A stretch of DNA of 64,000 nucleotides from Caldilineaceae bacterium (lineage in GTDB: Bacteria; Chloroflexota; Anaerolineae; Caldilineales; Caldilineaceae). Of this stretch, positions 62,158 to 64,000 are shown piece after piece (positions within the stretch are counted from its first letter, which is position 1; every line of letters starts with the position of its first letter). The DNA is taken from positions 1-64,000 of the forward strand of contig JACKBA010000034.1 of NCBI GenBank assembly GCA_020634815.1, read 5' to 3'. Below the pieces are notes generated by a model. It had not been told where the DNA came from. It did no database searches and worked only from the letters and a program-made list of their open reading frames with translations. Both the position numbers and the translations under genes were made by a program.

Positions 62158-62585
62158 ATCACGCGCTCCGCGTTGTCCTTGACACGAATATCGTTGTCTC
62201 GGCGCTAGTATTTGCTTCTGGCCGACTCTCCTGGCTGCGCCATCAATGGCAGCAAGGAGCGATAGTTCCGCTCGTCACCCACGATACGACCGACGAATTG
62301 ATCCGCGTCCTGTCCTACCCGAAATTCCGCCTGTCCTCAGAAGACGTCAAGGCTCTTCTGGGCGATTATCTACCCTTTTGCGAAGTCGTGGACATTCGCG
62401 ATAGCGAGATCAGCCTTCCAGAAGTGAGAGATCCAAACGATCGCATCTTCTTGGCTGCGGCGAGCGCCGGCAATGCGGGGTACCTGATCACGGGTGATGA
62501 CGATCTGTTGGCAATACGGGCAAACTTCGCCATTCCGATCATTACCGCGGCGGAACTGGGGATTTCTCTTGGAGTACGAGAGTAA
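62139..62585 (+). CDS. PIN-domain toxin (VapC-like ribonuclease)
   Basis: 148 residues, the usual PIN length. Acidic metal-binding residues are in place: 'RVVLDTNIVVSALVF' (first Asp), 'THDTTDELIRVLSYPKF' (Glu), 'DPNDRIFLAAASAG' (Asp), and 'YLITGDDDLLAI' (Asp). It resembles the COG1569 branch of PIN nucleases that cleave RNA. It is translated from an ATG inside the end of the antitoxin gene, so the two are coupled. The pair sits between sugar and methionine genes, a typical accessory insertion. Confidence 0.85.
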   Translation: MGAQSLDHALRVVLDTNIVVSALVFASGRLSWLRHQWQQGAIVPLVTHDTTDELIRVLSYPKFRLSSEDVKALLGDYLPFCEVVDIRDSEISLPEVRDPNDRIFLAAASAGNAGYLITGDDDLLAIRANFAIPIITAAELGISLGVRE

Positions 62586-62614
62586 CGCTGAATCGCACCT
62601 GTCCAATTGAGGGT

Positions 62615-63264
62615 TCAGCGCGATCGCCGGTGGAGGGTGAAGACCGCCGTCGTCGAGAGCAGGTTCTTGAAGCGCCCCGTGCGAATGCGCACGCCCCGGT
62701 TCATGTAGACCTGGCGGTCGATTTCGATGTCGACCTGGCGGCAGAAGCGTGCAAAGTCCGTGACGCTGAAGGGCTGGCGGCGCGGGCTCTCGTACCACTG
62801 CTGGGGCAGGTCCACCGCAACGGGGATGCGCCCGGTGAAAAGCAATTCCAGCCGGCAGCGCCAATGTCCCCAATTCGAGAAGCTGACGATGGCCGTGCGC
62901 CCGACGCGCAGCATCTCGCCCAGCACCATGGCCGGGTCGTCGAGAAAGGGCAGCGTCTGGGAGAGGATGACGCTGTCGAAACTCAGGTCCGGGTAGTCGG
63001 CCAGCCCTTCCTGCACGTTGCCCTGGCGCACGCTCAGCCCGCGGCGCACGCACGCCAGCACGCCGGCCTCCGTCAGTTCGATCCCGCGCCCCCGGACCTG
63101 CTTGCGGTCGCGCAGGTGCTCCAGCAGCGCGCCGTCGCCGCAGCCGATGTCCAGCACGCGCGTCGCCGGATCCACGAGCTCGGCGATGGCGCGCAGGTCG
63201 GGGCGCAGGCGGGCGGCGGGCGATTCGGGAGCGGGAGCAGCGATTGGTTGGTTTGGCGTCGTGT

Positions 63265-63268
<4 letters not shown>
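62615..63268 (-). CDS. metW: Methionine biosynthesis protein MetW
   Basis: 217 residues with a methyltransferase-like Rossmann core: 'TRVLDIGCGDGALLEHL', 'GRGIELTEAGVLACVRRGLSV' in segments, 'LSFDSVILSQTLPFLDDP', and the MetW signature 'VGRTAIVSFSNWGHWRCRLELL' through 'LPQQWYESPRRQPFSVTDF'. MetW assists MetX-type homoserine acyltransferases. The ATG overlaps the metX stop (ATGA), so translation is coupled. The N-terminal 20 residues are Pro/Ala-rich and disordered. Confidence 0.95.

Positions 63269-64000
<732 letters not shown>

Overview
This is GC-rich bacterial chromosomal DNA, most likely from a Chloroflexota member (Anaerolineae/Caldilineales type). That placement is inference from three things: giant secreted beta-sandwich proteins ending in tails such as IFLPLVSR and YLPVVQR, DUF2723- and DUF2079-type membrane proteins, and a window-wide use of extended -10 promoters. 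No rRNA, tRNA or CRISPR array was seen.

Layout. 0-15 kb is mixed housekeeping: the end of a phasin/PhaE-like gene, a patatin-like lipase, a membrane-anchored GH-A-type protein, a MGDG-synthase-like glycosyltransferase, a polyprenyl-phosphate sugar transferase, a membrane-bound lytic transglycosylase, a stand-alone GyrA-C-terminal beta-propeller, a ParB-like protein, pyruvate kinase, an MFS transporter and glyA. 15.5-43.7 kb is the most unusual part. A PhoB-type response regulator and multi-sensor histidine kinase are followed by a FIST-domain protein, a small His/Met-rich membrane-anchored protein and three giant exported proteins: a 3188-residue multicopper oxidase with triplicated oxidase modules, a 2001-residue propeller/PKD protein and a 2210-residue di-heme peroxidase. 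Both enzymes are fused to long trains of DUF11-like repeats. All four transcription units after the kinase carry the same upstream element: tandem 11-bp direct repeats (consensus TTGARACAACT) at fixed distance from a -10-like hexamer. The whole block therefore reads as one two-component-controlled extracellular copper/heme redox regulon. A thioredoxin-like protein and a Sco1-type copper chaperone follow directly.

45-58 kb holds envelope genes: a 9-residue-repeat surface protein, ThpR, an Amt-like protein without the pore histidines, a DUF2723 protein, an SH3 lipoprotein, a class A PBP and a DUF2079 protein. 58.3-59.7 kb is an intact IS4-superfamily insertion sequence that landed in the loop of a perfect 15-bp hairpin. 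59.7-64 kb carries an NDP-sugar aminotransferase/epimerase pair, a VapBC-like toxin-antitoxin pair and metX-metW, with metX running off the right edge.

Heptanucleotide tandem repeats occur at three places: between pyk and the MFS gene, at the stop codon of the PBP gene, and inside the DUF2079 coding sequence. All functional statements rest on reading motifs by eye; no database search was run.
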